The position numbers and the translations under genes are program-made. Positions 8,594-16,865 of a stretch of DNA of 29,439 bases are shown piece after piece. Positions within the stretch are counted from its first letter, which is position 1, and each line of letters opens with the position of its first letter. The notes beneath the pieces were generated by a model. It was not told the DNA's origin. It did no database searches and saw only the letters and a program-made list of their open reading frames with translations. The DNA is from an uncultured Erythrobacter sp. (GTDB lineage Bacteria; Pseudomonadota; Alphaproteobacteria; Sphingomonadales; Sphingomonadaceae): contig CAJXTZ010000025.1 in the NCBI GenBank assembly GCA_913061345.1, forward strand, positions 1 to 29,439. The letters are read 5' to 3'.

Positions 8594-11215
8594 ATGGCTG
8601 GCTCCGCAACTCCGATGATGGCGCAATATTTCGATCTCAAGTCGGAGGCCGACGATTGCCTGCTGTTCTACCGCATGGGCGACTTTTTCGAACTGTTCTT
8701 CGACGATGCGAAGACGGCCGCCGGCGTGCTCGACATCGCGCTGACCACGCGCGGCGAACATGCGGGCGCGCCTGTACCCATGTGCGGCGTTCCCGTGCAT
8801 TCGGCGGAGAACTACCTTGCCCGGCTGATCCGCGCAGGCTGCCGCGTAGCAATTGCCGAACAGGTGGAGACGCCAGACGAGGCGAAGGCCCGGGCAAAGC
8901 GAGAAGGCACGCCTTCTTCGAAAGCCCTCGTAAAGCGCGATATCGTACGTTTCGTGACTGCGGGTACCTTGACGGAAGATGCGCTGCTGGAGCCGCGCCG
9001 CGCCAACATGCTTGCCGCCGTATGCGAGGTGCGCGGTTCGTGCGGCGTTGCGGCCTGCGATATCTCGACGGGCGCGATGCAGCTAGAAGAATGCGAGCCG
9101 CAGCGACTTTCCGCCGTACTGGCGCGGATCGGCGCAAGCGAAGTCGTGACGGCCGAAGGCTGGGACGATATGCCGCAGGGTGCCGTAATCCGACCGCGCG
9201 GGGATTTCGCCAGCGATGCAGGTGAAACGCAACTGAAGAAGGTACACGGGGTGGCAACGCTCGACGGTTTTGGCCAGTTCAGCCGGGCCATGCTGGCGGC
9301 CGCTGGTGGCCTTGTAGCCTACCTCGAACACGCCGGGCGCGGCGAGTTGCCCCTGCTGTTGCCACCCACCTTGCGGGCCAGCGGGCAGTATATGGCGATG
9401 GACGAGGCGACGCGCGCCAGCCTCGAAATTCTCACCAGCCAGCAGGGCGGCCGCAGCGGCAGTCTGATTGCTGCCATCGATCGGTGCGTTACCGGCGCGG
9501 GCGCCCGGCAACTGGCCGAGGATCTCTCTGCCCCGCTCGGCGACCGCGACGCAATCGAGGCGCGGCTTGCGCTGGTCGATTACCTGCTTGGCGATCCGCT
9601 CTTGCGCTCGGACCTGCGGGCAATCCTGCGCAGTCTGCCCGATATCGGGCGTGCACTGGGGCGGCTGGTGGCGGGGCGTGGCAGTCCGCGTGACCTTGGC
9701 CAGGTTCGCGATGGACTGAACGAAGCTCGACGCCTGCATGAATTGCTCAAGGCCAGGGGAGAGCGCCCCGCCCTTCTCGATAGGCTGCTGCCCGATCTGG
9801 CTGGTCACGGCGAACTGACAGACCTGCTTTCGCGCGCCCTAGTCCCCGCACCCCCGACCGAACGGCAGTCCGGCGGGTATATCGCGCAAGGGTACGATGC
9901 CTCTCTGGATGAACTGCGCGAAGTCAGCGGCAATGCACGGCGTGCCATCGCCGCGATGGAGGCGCGGTATCGCAGCGAGACCGATACGCCTTCGCTCAAG
10001 ATCAAGCATAACGGCGTGCTCGGCTATTTCATCGAAGTGCCCAGCAGGCATGCCGACAAGCTAATGTCAGCCGATAGCGGCTTCACCCATCGCCAGACCA
10101 TGGCCAACGCGGTGCGTTTCAACTCCCTGACGCTCCATGAGGAAGCGAGCCGTATCGCAGAGGCTGGCGGCCGCGCACTTGCCGCAGAAGAGGCGCATTT
10201 CGAGGAACTGGTGGAGCGCGTTTCGGCCCGGCGGGAGGCCATTGCAGCGACTGCGGCAGCACTGGCGCGGCTGGATGTCGCGGCGGGCCAGGCAGAGCGT
10301 GCTTCGGATGGGGAATGGTGCCGCCCGAACATGTCGAACGATCCCGAACTCGCCATCGAATCCGGTCGGCATCCCGTGGTGGAAGCGGCACTGGCCGCGA
10401 ATGGCGAGCGCTTCGTCGCCAATGATTGTTCCTTGTCCGAGACCGACAGGCTCTGGCTCGTCGGCGGACCGAACATGGGTGGTAAGTCCACCTTCCTGCG
10501 CCAGAACGCCCTGATCGTACTGATGGCGCAAGCGGGCGGCTTCGTTCCTGCGCGATCGGCGACCATCGGCCTTGTCGACCAGATGTTCAGTCGTGTCGGC
10601 GCGTCGGACAATCTGGCCCGTGGCCGCTCCACCTTCATGGTAGAAATGGTCGAAACCGCCGCAATCCTGAGCCAGGCGACCGCGCGCAGCTTCGTGATCC
10701 TCGACGAAGTGGGGCGCGGCACCAGCACCTATGACGGCCTTGCGCTGGCATGGGCCGTGGCCGAAGCCATTCACGAAACAAACCAGTCGCGCTGCCTGTT
10801 CGCAACCCACTATCACGAGATGGCGCGACTGGCGGAGACTAGCGACGCCCTGTCACTGCATCACGTTCGCGCCAAGGAATGGAAGGGCGATCTCGTCCTC
10901 CTGCACGAATTGGCCGAAGGCGCGGCGGACCGCTCCTATGGCTTAGCCGTAGCCAAGCTGGCTGGCGTGCCCGCCCCCGTGGTGAAGCGCGCACGCAGTG
11001 TTCTCGACAAGCTGGAGAAAGGCCGCGCGGAAACCGGCGGTCTTGCCGCAGGCCTTGGCGAGCTGCCACTGTTCGCTGCTGCCCTGCAAATGCAGGAGGA
11101 GGAGGAGCGCGACACCCTCCGCGATACATTGGCGAGTGTCGATGTCGACGCCCTTTCCCCCCGCGAGGCGCTGGACCTGGTTTACCGATTGAAGCGAGAA
11201 GCTAGCGAAAGTTAA
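8594..11215 (+). CDS. mutS: DNA mismatch repair protein MutS
   Basis: Encodes 873 residues, normal for MutS. It recognises mismatches and small loops and recruits MutL. The N-terminal mismatch-binding motif is present as GDFFELF, with Phe31 and Glu33 matching the Phe-x-Glu pair of E. coli MutS; the middle residue is Phe rather than Tyr. The C-terminal ATPase carries Walker A in GGPNMGGKST (about 623-632), Walker B in FVILDEVGRGTSTYDG (about 702-717) and the FATHYHE switch. The start at ATG 8594 gives the familiar leader ending in TPMMAQY before the first domain. No ribosome-binding site is obvious. It is divergent from maeB. Nothing suggests inactivation. Confidence 0.98.
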   Translation: MAGSATPMMAQYFDLKSEADDCLLFYRMGDFFELFFDDAKTAAGVLDIALTTRGEHAGAPVPMCGVPVHSAENYLARLIRAGCRVAIAEQVETPDEAKARAKREGTPSSKALVKRDIVRFVTAGTLTEDALLEPRRANMLAAVCEVRGSCGVAACDISTGAMQLEECEPQRLSAVLARIGASEVVTAEGWDDMPQGAVIRPRGDFASDAGETQLKKVHGVATLDGFGQFSRAMLAAAGGLVAYLEHAGRGELPLLLPPTLRASGQYMAMDEATRASLEILTSQQGGRSGSLIAAIDRCVTGAGARQLAEDLSAPLGDRDAIEARLALVDYLLGDPLLRSDLRAILRSLPDIGRALGRLVAGRGSPRDLGQVRDGLNEARRLHELLKARGERPALLDRLLPDLAGHGELTDLLSRALVPAPPTERQSGGYIAQGYDASLDELREVSGNARRAIAAMEARYRSETDTPSLKIKHNGVLGYFIEVPSRHADKLMSADSGFTHRQTMANAVRFNSLTLHEEASRIAEAGGRALAAEEAHFEELVERVSARREAIAATAAALARLDVAAGQAERASDGEWCRPNMSNDPELAIESGRHPVVEAALAANGERFVANDCSLSETDRLWLVGGPNMGGKSTFLRQNALIVLMAQAGGFVPARSATIGLVDQMFSRVGASDNLARGRSTFMVEMVETAAILSQATARSFVILDEVGRGTSTYDGLALAWAVAEAIHETNQSRCLFATHYHEMARLAETSDALSLHHVRAKEWKGDLVLLHELAEGAADRSYGLAVAKLAGVPAPVVKRARSVLDKLEKGRAETGGLAAGLGELPLFAAALQMQEEEERDTLRDTLASVDVDALSPREALDLVYRLKREASES

Positions 11216-11260
11216 GAACTGCGCGATTGCTTTTGACAGGCAGGGCAGTAGCTTATCGTC

Positions 11261-11665
11261 ATGGCGCAAGACGACCCTGACAACGGCGAGGATCCCAGCA
11301 CCGAGTGGGCGGAGAACCGCACCGATTGGGCAGAAGACCGGACGATCATGGCGTTGGAACGCACGTTTGCAGGCTGGATGCGCACTGCCTTTGCAGCGAT
11401 AGCGATCGGCATCGGATTTAATGCCCTGTTTGGCGAGTTCGATCCACCGTGGTTGGCAAGGGCAATAGCCAGCGGCTTCATCGCCCTTGCCATTGTATTC
11501 GCTTTGGGCGCGCAAAGGCGCGCCACACGCGCGTTCGACCGCCTGTCATCGCATAGCGTCGATACGCCAGATCTGCCTCGTATAAAGCTGATCGCCTATG
11601 CCATCAGCGCCGGTGCAGCATTGCTGATCGTCGCCCTCTGGTTGCTCGACGACGGACCGGCCTGA
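11261..11665 (+). CDS. DUF202 (YidH-like) inner-membrane protein
   Basis: Encodes 134 residues. An acidic N-terminal tail (EDPSTEWAENRTDWAEDRT) is followed by the family signature ALERTFAGWMRTAFAAIAIGI, the start of the first membrane helix. Two further hydrophobic segments follow at about residues 66-85 and 107-127. DUF202 proteins are small three-helix membrane proteins of unknown function. It lies 45 bases after mutS with no clear ribosome-binding site, and the downstream gene is convergent. The assignment is by the L-ERT-xxAWxRT-type motif and topology. Confidence 0.85.
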   Translation: MAQDDPDNGEDPSTEWAENRTDWAEDRTIMALERTFAGWMRTAFAAIAIGIGFNALFGEFDPPWLARAIASGFIALAIVFALGAQRRATRAFDRLSSHSVDTPDLPRIKLIAYAISAGAALLIVALWLLDDGPA

Positions 11666-11693
11666 TTACCCGACCGGTACCGCCGATTAGTTA

Positions 11694-12050
11694 TCAGGTG
11701 CCATCACCGCGCAGACCATCAGGCTTGTTGGCCTTGCCCAGTTTGTCCACATTGTCATCATGGTTCGGCTCGCCATCGTAGGCGTGCATGTCGATCCGGC
11801 CCGAACTTTCCATATCGCGCATCTTGTCGACCGTATCTTGCGTCGAATCATTCATCAGGTCCGACTTGGTGGGGCTTTTCGCACTCTCTGTCGGAGATTG
11901 CGTGGTGACTGTTGTTCGCCGGGCTTCTTCAGAGATTTGCTGCGCCTGCATGCGGTGATCGTCCTGTTCATCGTTATGCATTTCCGGCGCGAGATCGGCC
12001 ATGCGCTTCTCCTGGGATACGGGATCGGACTTTTTACTGGTATCGGTCAT
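11694..12050 (-). CDS. Small hydrophilic protein of unknown function
   Basis: Encodes 118 residues that are highly charged and probably disordered, rich in Asp, Glu, Lys, Ser and Met, with no signal peptide or membrane segment. The frame opens seven codons earlier, but ATG 12050 is preceded by AAAGGAGAATTCGC, a strong Shine-Dalgarno at good spacing, and gives the start MTDTSKKSDP. I do not recognise a domain; the composition resembles stress-related hydrophilic proteins, but this is only a resemblance. The Shine-Dalgarno lies in the arm of a 9-base-pair stem-loop (12060-12088), so translation may be controlled by RNA structure. Confidence 0.6.
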   Translation of the reverse strand: MTDTSKKSDPVSQEKRMADLAPEMHNDEQDDHRMQAQQISEEARRTTVTTQSPTESAKSPTKSDLMNDSTQDTVDKMRDMESSGRIDMHAYDGEPNHDDNVDKLGKANKPDGLRGDGT

Positions 12051-12059
12051 GCGAATTCT

Positions 12060-12088
12060 CCTTTGCCACAATGAACGGATGGCAAAGG
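12060..12088 (-). promoter_or_regulatory. Stem-loop overlapping the ribosome-binding site of the 12050 gene
   Basis: CCTTTGCCA (12060-12068) and TGGCAAAGG (12080-12088) are perfect complements around an 11-base loop. In the minus-strand transcript the second arm contributes AAAGG of the AAAGGAG Shine-Dalgarno, so folding would hide the ribosome-binding site. It could instead be a weak end-of-transcript hairpin for the upstream adenosyltransferase gene, though no T-run follows. Confidence 0.5.
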
Positions 12089-12102
12089 CGGCTTGTTCCT
12101 GC

Positions 12103-12684
12103 CTAGCGATTACCGCCGGGAACCCAGTTCACATCGTTCTTGCCATCGTCATTGGCGGTGCGCGCAGCGACGAACAGCCAGTCCGACAGACGATTGATGT
12201 AGGCCAGTGCAGCAGGATTGACCGGTTCCGCCTCACGAAGCGCCGTCATGCAGCGTTCCGCACGGCGAACAACGGTTCGCGCAAGGTGCAGCCGTGCCGC
12301 AAGTTCGCTGCCGCCGGGAAGAACGAAACTTGTGAGTGGCTCCAGCCGATCGTTCAGCACGTCGATACGCTGCTCCACATGCTCCGCCTGGGATGCAACG
12401 ATCCGCAGCACCATTTCAGACGGCTCGAAATCGTAACCGCCCACTTCGCCAAGAGGCGTTGCCAGGTCTGCGCCAAGATCGAACAGGTCGTTCTGGAACC
12501 GGACGAGATCGGTCTTCAGCCCGCCGTCCGCCAGCACCGCTGCGGACCCAAGCGCCGCATTCGCCTCGTCAACATCGCCCACGGCCTGCATTCGCAAAGA
12601 ATGCTTGGGAAGGCGAGACCCATCGACGAGTCCGGTCGTGCCATCGTCACCGGTACGCGTATAGATCTTGTTGAGCTTTACCAC
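12103..12684 (-). CDS. PduO-type ATP:cob(I)alamin adenosyltransferase
   Basis: Encodes 193 residues. It transfers the 5'-deoxyadenosyl group from ATP to cob(I)alamin or cob(I)yrinic acid diamide, making coenzyme B12. The N-terminal nucleotide-binding signature YTRTGDDGTTGLVDGSR (8-24) and the later AARLHLARTVVRRAER helix, with arginines that contact ATP, are characteristic of the PduO (MMAB) family rather than the CobA/BtuR P-loop family. Length is typical. It starts one base after the HIG1-domain gene ends, so it is third in an operon with gluQ. No B12-dependent enzyme or cobalamin riboswitch is visible nearby. Confidence 0.93.
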   Translation of the reverse strand: MVKLNKIYTRTGDDGTTGLVDGSRLPKHSLRMQAVGDVDEANAALGSAAVLADGGLKTDLVRFQNDLFDLGADLATPLGEVGGYDFEPSEMVLRIVASQAEHVEQRIDVLNDRLEPLTSFVLPGGSELAARLHLARTVVRRAERCMTALREAEPVNPAALAYINRLSDWLFVAARTANDDGKNDVNWVPGGNR

Positions 12685-12685
12685 C

Positions 12686-12913
12686 TCAACTGTTCACCAT
12701 CAGCAGCACGGCGACCACGACGATCGCCAGTGCCTGGTACTTGATACGGTTGAACATCGCCTTGTTCTGCGCTTCCTGCAGGCGTTTCGAATTCTCTCCG
12801 CCAGTTTCGAGGTCGACCTTCGTCGTTTGCAGGAATGCGACGATACCGCGCACCAACGAGACAACGACCAGGATGGCGAAAATTGCGATGAGGATGACAA
12901 GGAATGTATTCAT
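12686..12913 (-). CDS. HIG1-domain small membrane protein
   Basis: Encodes 75 residues with two hydrophobic helices, about 3-27 and 58-74, joined by a polar loop. The motif NKAMFNRIKYQALAI carries the Arg-x3-Gln pattern typical of the HIG1 (hypoxia-induced) domain, found in mitochondrial respiratory supercomplex factors and in alphaproteobacteria. In bacteria such proteins are suspected to associate with cytochrome oxidase, but its partner here is unknown. The ATG overlaps the stop of gluQ as ATGA at 12913-12910, and the adenosyltransferase gene starts one base after its stop, so expression is tied to both. Confidence 0.75.
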   Translation of the reverse strand: MNTFLVILIAIFAILVVVSLVRGIVAFLQTTKVDLETGGENSKRLQEAQNKAMFNRIKYQALAIVVVAVLLMVNS

Positions 12914-13767
12914 GTTTCACCATGTGGGTAGCGTGAAAGCGTAATGCCACCCGGCATTTGGCCCATGCGCAGCCGTTCGGCAAGCGCGGCGCCATCCTCG
13001 CCCGCTTTGCGCAGTTCCGACAGCCCGAGCGCGCTTTCGCCCGACTTGCGGCTTTTCGCCAGTTTCCTGCCATCATCAGCCAGCAGCAACTGGTGATGGT
13101 GCCAGCGCGGTACCGGCAGACCCAGCAAGGCCTGCAACACGCGGTGAATATGGCTGGCGAAGAACAAATCCATGCCCCGCGTCACCAGAGAGACCCCGTC
13201 GGTGGCGTCGTCCAGCGTAGCGGCCAGGTGATAGCTGGCGGGCGCATCCTTGCGCACCAGCACCACGTCCCCGAATTCGCGCGGATCGGCAAAGAGACGG
13301 CCCGCCTCTGCATCTTCCCACGCGATGTCGCCCACGCGTTCCATCGCGGCTTTCATGTCCAGCCGCATGGCCGAGGGGCGCGACGGATCAAAGCGCGCAC
13401 CCTTGCAGGTGCCGGGATAGACAAGACCCTCCGGCCCCATGCGCGGCTTCAGCGCCTGGATCTCGGCGCGGGTGCAGGTACAGCGGTAGAGCAGCCCTTC
13501 CTCCATCAGATTGCGAGCCGCGACTTCATAGCTGTCGAGCCGGGTGGATTGGGCAGGCACTTCGTCCCATTCCAGGCCCAGCCATTCCAGATCGCGGCGG
13601 AAATCGTCGGCAAGTTCGGGTCGCGAACGAGCGCCGTCGATATCCTCGATCCGCAGCAGGAAACGCCCGTTCGCCTCCCTCGCCAGATCATGCGCCACAA
13701 TCGCCGAATAGGCGTGGCCAAGGTGTAGCGGACCATTGGGGCTGGGCGCGAAACGAGTGACGATCAT
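12910..13767 (-). CDS. gluQ: Glutamyl-Q tRNA(Asp) synthetase
   Basis: Encodes 285 residues, the short glutamyl-tRNA synthetase paralogue lacking the anticodon-binding domain. It attaches glutamate to the queuosine base at position 34 of tRNA(Asp). The class I signature is present as PNGPLHLGHAYSA (HIGH equivalent at His15-Leu-Gly-His18) and a KMSKS-like KLAKS in DGRKLAKSRKSG. The cysteines in YRCTCTRAE and in YPGTC match the zinc site of the E. coli enzyme. It heads a three-gene operon, with its TGA overlapping the next ATG. The 122-base gap to the divergent HNH gene holds its likely promoter. Confidence 0.95.
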   Translation of the reverse strand: MIVTRFAPSPNGPLHLGHAYSAIVAHDLAREANGRFLLRIEDIDGARSRPELADDFRRDLEWLGLEWDEVPAQSTRLDSYEVAARNLMEEGLLYRCTCTRAEIQALKPRMGPEGLVYPGTCKGARFDPSRPSAMRLDMKAAMERVGDIAWEDAEAGRLFADPREFGDVVLVRKDAPASYHLAATLDDATDGVSLVTRGMDLFFASHIHRVLQALLGLPVPRWHHHQLLLADDGRKLAKSRKSGESALGLSELRKAGEDGAALAERLRMGQMPGGITLSRYPHGET

Positions 13768-13818
13768 GCGTGCTGCGACTCAGGAATTGGCATGGGCCTT
13801 GTGAATATCACTGTGGAT

Positions 13819-13837
13819 AGCCTGTCTGTAACAGGCT
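13819..13837. promoter_or_regulatory. Palindrome in the gluQ/HNH divergent region
   Basis: AGCCTGT and ACAGGCT are perfect 7-base complements around CTGTA. The site lies 52 bases from the gluQ start and 53 from the HNH gene start, suited to an operator serving both. TTGACG directly after it (13837-13842) could be a -35 element for the HNH gene. A smaller palindrome, ATGCA-AG-TGCAT, follows at 13850-13861. No regulator is identified. Confidence 0.35.
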
Positions 13838-13889
13838 TGACGCATCTCCATGCAAGTGCATTCTTGGTTTTATCAGGGAGGACACACAG

Positions 13890-14498
13890 GTGTTCAAAGC
13901 CGAACTGATTGAACGGGCCGCGAAATTCCGGAGCGCGGCAGAGGACCCGACCCGGACGCTGGAAAGCTGTCCGGCACTCGTGCTCAATGCCGATTACACA
14001 CCGCTGTCCTACTACCCTCTCAGCCTCTGGCCATGGCAGACCGCTATCAAGGCGGTGTTCCTGGAGCGGGTTGATATCGTGGCAAGCTACGACCGCGCGG
14101 TGCATTCGCAATCGCTGGACATGCAGGTGCCCAGCGTGATCGCGCTGCGGCAATATGTGAAGACGAGTGAGTTTCCCGCTTTCACCCGCTTCAACCTGTT
14201 CCTGCGCGATCGTTTTTCCTGCCAGTACTGCGGCAGCCAGCAGCACCTGACCTACGATCACGTTGTCCCGCGCCGACAAGGCGGCAGGACCACGTGGGAA
14301 AATATCGCCACTGCATGCGCGCCGTGCAACATGAAGAAGGGAGGGCGGACGCCCAAAGAGGCAAGCATGCATTTGCAGATCAAGCCGATCCGCCCGACGA
14401 GCTGGCAATTGCAGCAACACGGCAAGGCGTTTCCGCCCAACTACCTGCACGAAACGTGGCGGGATTGGCTCTACTGGGATATCGAGCTGGAGGAGTAG
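13890..14498 (+). CDS. HNH endonuclease family protein
   Basis: Encodes 202 residues from a GTG start with AGGGAGG about 9 bases upstream. The C-terminal half contains a zinc-supported HNH nuclease: Cys111/Cys114, the catalytic YDHVVPRRQGG with Asp123 and His124, Asn138 in WENIATAC, and Cys143/Cys146. The N-terminal part (ALVLNADYTPLSYYPLSLWPWQTA) is the conserved leader of a chromosomal HNH family found throughout alphaproteobacteria and cyanobacteria. It is not an intron or phage enzyme by context: it stands alone between core genes. Its physiological substrate is not known; DNA repair or processing is a reasonable guess. Confidence 0.92.
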   Translation: MFKAELIERAAKFRSAAEDPTRTLESCPALVLNADYTPLSYYPLSLWPWQTAIKAVFLERVDIVASYDRAVHSQSLDMQVPSVIALRQYVKTSEFPAFTRFNLFLRDRFSCQYCGSQQHLTYDHVVPRRQGGRTTWENIATACAPCNMKKGGRTPKEASMHLQIKPIRPTSWQLQQHGKAFPPNYLHETWRDWLYWDIELEE

Positions 14499-14587
14499 CC
14501 TTCAAGACCCTTCCGCGATGTCTTCTCCGCTTCGAGCGGCGGGCCTTTAACCACTCGTCCACCATCATTGCCTAGACTTGGACAATA

Positions 14588-14794
14588 ATGGTTTATGATG
14601 ACGAGCATATCGAAGAAGCGCGCACGAGCCTCGGACCGGGACAGAAGGCCTGGTGCGGGCTCATGGCCTTAGTCATTCTTGCCAGCGCAGGGGGCCTTGG
14701 GGTCTTCCTGAAGTCAGAAATGAACCCCGAGAGCAGTCCGATATTGCGTATGGAACTGGCCGATCTGACCCCGCAACCGGGCTTCGACATCTAA
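14588..14794 (+). CDS. Small single-pass membrane protein, hypothetical
   Basis: Encodes 68 residues: an acidic start (MVYDDEHIEEAR), one hydrophobic helix at about residues 21-41 (WCGLMALVILASAGGLGVFL) and a short polar tail. No family is recognised. There is no good ribosome-binding site before the ATG. It converges with kynU, with 18 bases between their stops. The clear charge-helix-charge pattern and its fit in an otherwise empty gap support it as real, but only moderately. Confidence 0.5.
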   Translation: MVYDDEHIEEARTSLGPGQKAWCGLMALVILASAGGLGVFLKSEMNPESSPILRMELADLTPQPGFDI

Positions 14795-14812
14795 AACAGC
14801 GGCGGCGCGCGG

Positions 14813-16039
14813 TCAGGTCACCTTGCCGCGTTGCGCATATTCCGTTTTCTGCCACTCCCCACTGTCGAGAATCTTGCGCAGTTCGCTTACCGCGTGCCAG
14901 CAATCGGCGTAACGGACATAGGCCGGCGCAAAGCCAAGGCGCAGGATATCGGGGGCGCGGAAATCGCCGATTACCTTGCGGGCGATCAGAGCCTGGCAAA
15001 GTTCGTAAGCGTGTTTGTGCCGGAAGGAGAGCTGGCTGCCGCGCGCTTCCGGATCATCCGGTGAAATGCAGGGCAATTCGGGCACCAGCGCGGTCATCGC
15101 CGCACGGGTGAATTCGGAAAGTTTCCGCGATTTTGCCACCAATGCGTCGATCCCGATGCCGGCCATCAGGTCCACGCCCACTTCCAGCGCGCTCATCGAA
15201 AGGATTGGCGGTGTGCCGCAAAGCAATTGGTCGACGCCGGGCGCAGGCTCGTAATCGTCCGAGAAGGCAAAGGGGGACTTGTGTCCCATCCAGCCGCTGA
15301 GCGGTTGTTGCAAACGATCATGGTGCCGCTGCGCGACAAAGGCGAAACCCGGCGCGCCAGGGCCGCCGTTTAGGTATTTGTAGCCGCACCCCACAGCGAA
15401 ATCCGCATCTGACCCGTTTAGATCCACAGGTACTGCGCCAACCGAATGCGACAGGTCCCACAGAACCAGTGCGCCTGCTTCGTGCGCCGCCTTGGTAAGG
15501 CGTTTCATGTCGAACATTTCGCCGGACTTGTAATGCACGTGGGTCAGCAGCAGCAGCGCCACTTTATCGTCGAGAGCGTCTTCAACCGTGTCGCGGTCCG
15601 CCAGCCGCCGCTCGGCCAGCCCTTGCCCTTCCAATCCTTCGATCATGTAAAGATCGGTGGGGAAATTACCGGGTTCGGACAATACGACACGGCGCCCTTC
15701 CTGTATGGAAAGCGCCGCGCTTATCAGCTTGAACAGATTTACAGAGACGCTGTCCGCCACAACCACTTCACGTGGCTGCGCTCCTACCAGCGGGGCAATC
15801 TTTGCACCGATGCGCTGCGGCAGATCTATCCAGCTGGCGGTGTTCCAGCTGGAAATCAGCCCGTCGCCCCATTCGCCCCGCACCACCTGGTCGATGCGGC
15901 CCGGCGTCGCTTTGGGCAGCGCGCCCAGTGAATTGCCATCCAGATAGGCAACGGCGTCATCCAGCAGGAAATCGCCGCGTTGTTTCGACAACGGATCACC
16001 TGCATCGAGGCGCTCTGCTTCGACTTGCCAATCGATCAA
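14813..16039 (-). CDS. kynU: Kynureninase
   Basis: Encodes 408 residues from a TTG start; it cleaves kynurenine to anthranilate and alanine with pyridoxal phosphate. The cofactor lysine is Lys221 in GCGYKYLNGGPGAP; the phosphate-binding region DSVSVNLFK and DLSHSVGAVP with the cofactor-binding Asp are also present. The open frame extends to 16237 inside kynA, but that extension has no family resemblance. TTG 16039 overlaps the kynA stop as TTGA, has GAGG upstream, and gives LIDWQVEAERLDAGDPL, the usual beginning. So kynA and kynU are translationally coupled. Length matches bacterial kynureninases. Confidence 0.95.
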   Translation of the reverse strand: MIDWQVEAERLDAGDPLSKQRGDFLLDDAVAYLDGNSLGALPKATPGRIDQVVRGEWGDGLISSWNTASWIDLPQRIGAKIAPLVGAQPREVVVADSVSVNLFKLISAALSIQEGRRVVLSEPGNFPTDLYMIEGLEGQGLAERRLADRDTVEDALDDKVALLLLTHVHYKSGEMFDMKRLTKAAHEAGALVLWDLSHSVGAVPVDLNGSDADFAVGCGYKYLNGGPGAPGFAFVAQRHHDRLQQPLSGWMGHKSPFAFSDDYEPAPGVDQLLCGTPPILSMSALEVGVDLMAGIGIDALVAKSRKLSEFTRAAMTALVPELPCISPDDPEARGSQLSFRHKHAYELCQALIARKVIGDFRAPDILRLGFAPAYVRYADCWHAVSELRKILDSGEWQKTEYAQRGKVT

Positions 16040-16830
16040 ATCTCGGTCCTCACGGCCAGTAGTTCGGGGAAGAACCCCAGTTTCAGCACGCTTTCCAGAT
16101 AGGGTACGCCAGCAGTGCCGCCGGTGCCGCGCTTGAAGCCGATCACCCGCTCCACGGTCTTCAAGTGGCCAAAACGCCAGCGCTGAAAATGATATTCCAG
16201 ATCGACCAGCTTTTCCGCCAGTTCGTACAGGTCCCAATATTGCTGCGGATCGCGGTAGACCTTTGCCCAGGCCTGCGTCACCGCCTCCACCGGTTCGTGC
16301 GGAGCCTTCAGGTCGCGGTCTATCAATTCTTCGGGAATATCGAACCCGCGTCGCTGCAACAGGCGCAGTACCTCACCATAAAGGCTGGGGCGCGCGAGTT
16401 CGGCATTGAGTTTCTGCGCCACTTCGGGCGTTGCCTCATGCATCGTCACCATGTCCGGATTGCGGCCACCGAGGATGAATTCCATCAGGCGATATTGCGC
16501 CGACTGGAACCCGCTTGATCCGCCCAGGTGCGGGCGGACCAGAGAATAATCATGCGGCGTCATGGTGGCGAGCACATCCCAGCTGGCGATCAGCTGCCTT
16601 TGCGCCTGCGCGACTCGCGCCAGCATCTTGAACGCGGGGCCAAGGGTATCGGCGATCACCAGCTCGCGCGCGGCTTCCAACTCGTGCAAGCATAGCTTGA
16701 GCCATAGCTCGCTTGCCTGATGGACGATGATGAACAGGAACTCGTCATGCGCGTCGGATGCCGGATGCTGTGCCGACAGGATACGATCAAGATCGAGATA
16801 GGAGGAATAGGTTACGTCGCTTTTCGCCAT
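16036..16830 (-). CDS. kynA: Tryptophan 2,3-dioxygenase
   Basis: Encodes 264 residues, a cytosolic heme enzyme that oxidises tryptophan to N-formylkynurenine. Family motifs are TYSSYLDLDRIL (7-18), DEFLFIIVHQASELW, QSAQYRLMEFILG, and the C-terminal FGHLKTVERVIGF followed by KRGTGGTAGVPYL. Its stop codon overlaps the kynU start. The second enzyme of the route, kynurenine formamidase, is not next to it and must be elsewhere or replaced. The DUF4112 gene lies 35 bases upstream on the same strand. Confidence 0.96.
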   Translation of the reverse strand: MAKSDVTYSSYLDLDRILSAQHPASDAHDEFLFIIVHQASELWLKLCLHELEAARELVIADTLGPAFKMLARVAQAQRQLIASWDVLATMTPHDYSLVRPHLGGSSGFQSAQYRLMEFILGGRNPDMVTMHEATPEVAQKLNAELARPSLYGEVLRLLQRRGFDIPEELIDRDLKAPHEPVEAVTQAWAKVYRDPQQYWDLYELAEKLVDLEYHFQRWRFGHLKTVERVIGFKRGTGGTAGVPYLESVLKLGFFPELLAVRTEI

Positions 16831-16865
16831 GGCCCTGCCTTAGCGACAAGCAGTCGCGTTTGAAA

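Noticed and set aside
14547..14561. TTAACCACTCGTCCA as a second CtrA box
   Set aside because: Only the first half matches; the second half (TCCA) is too far from TTAA.
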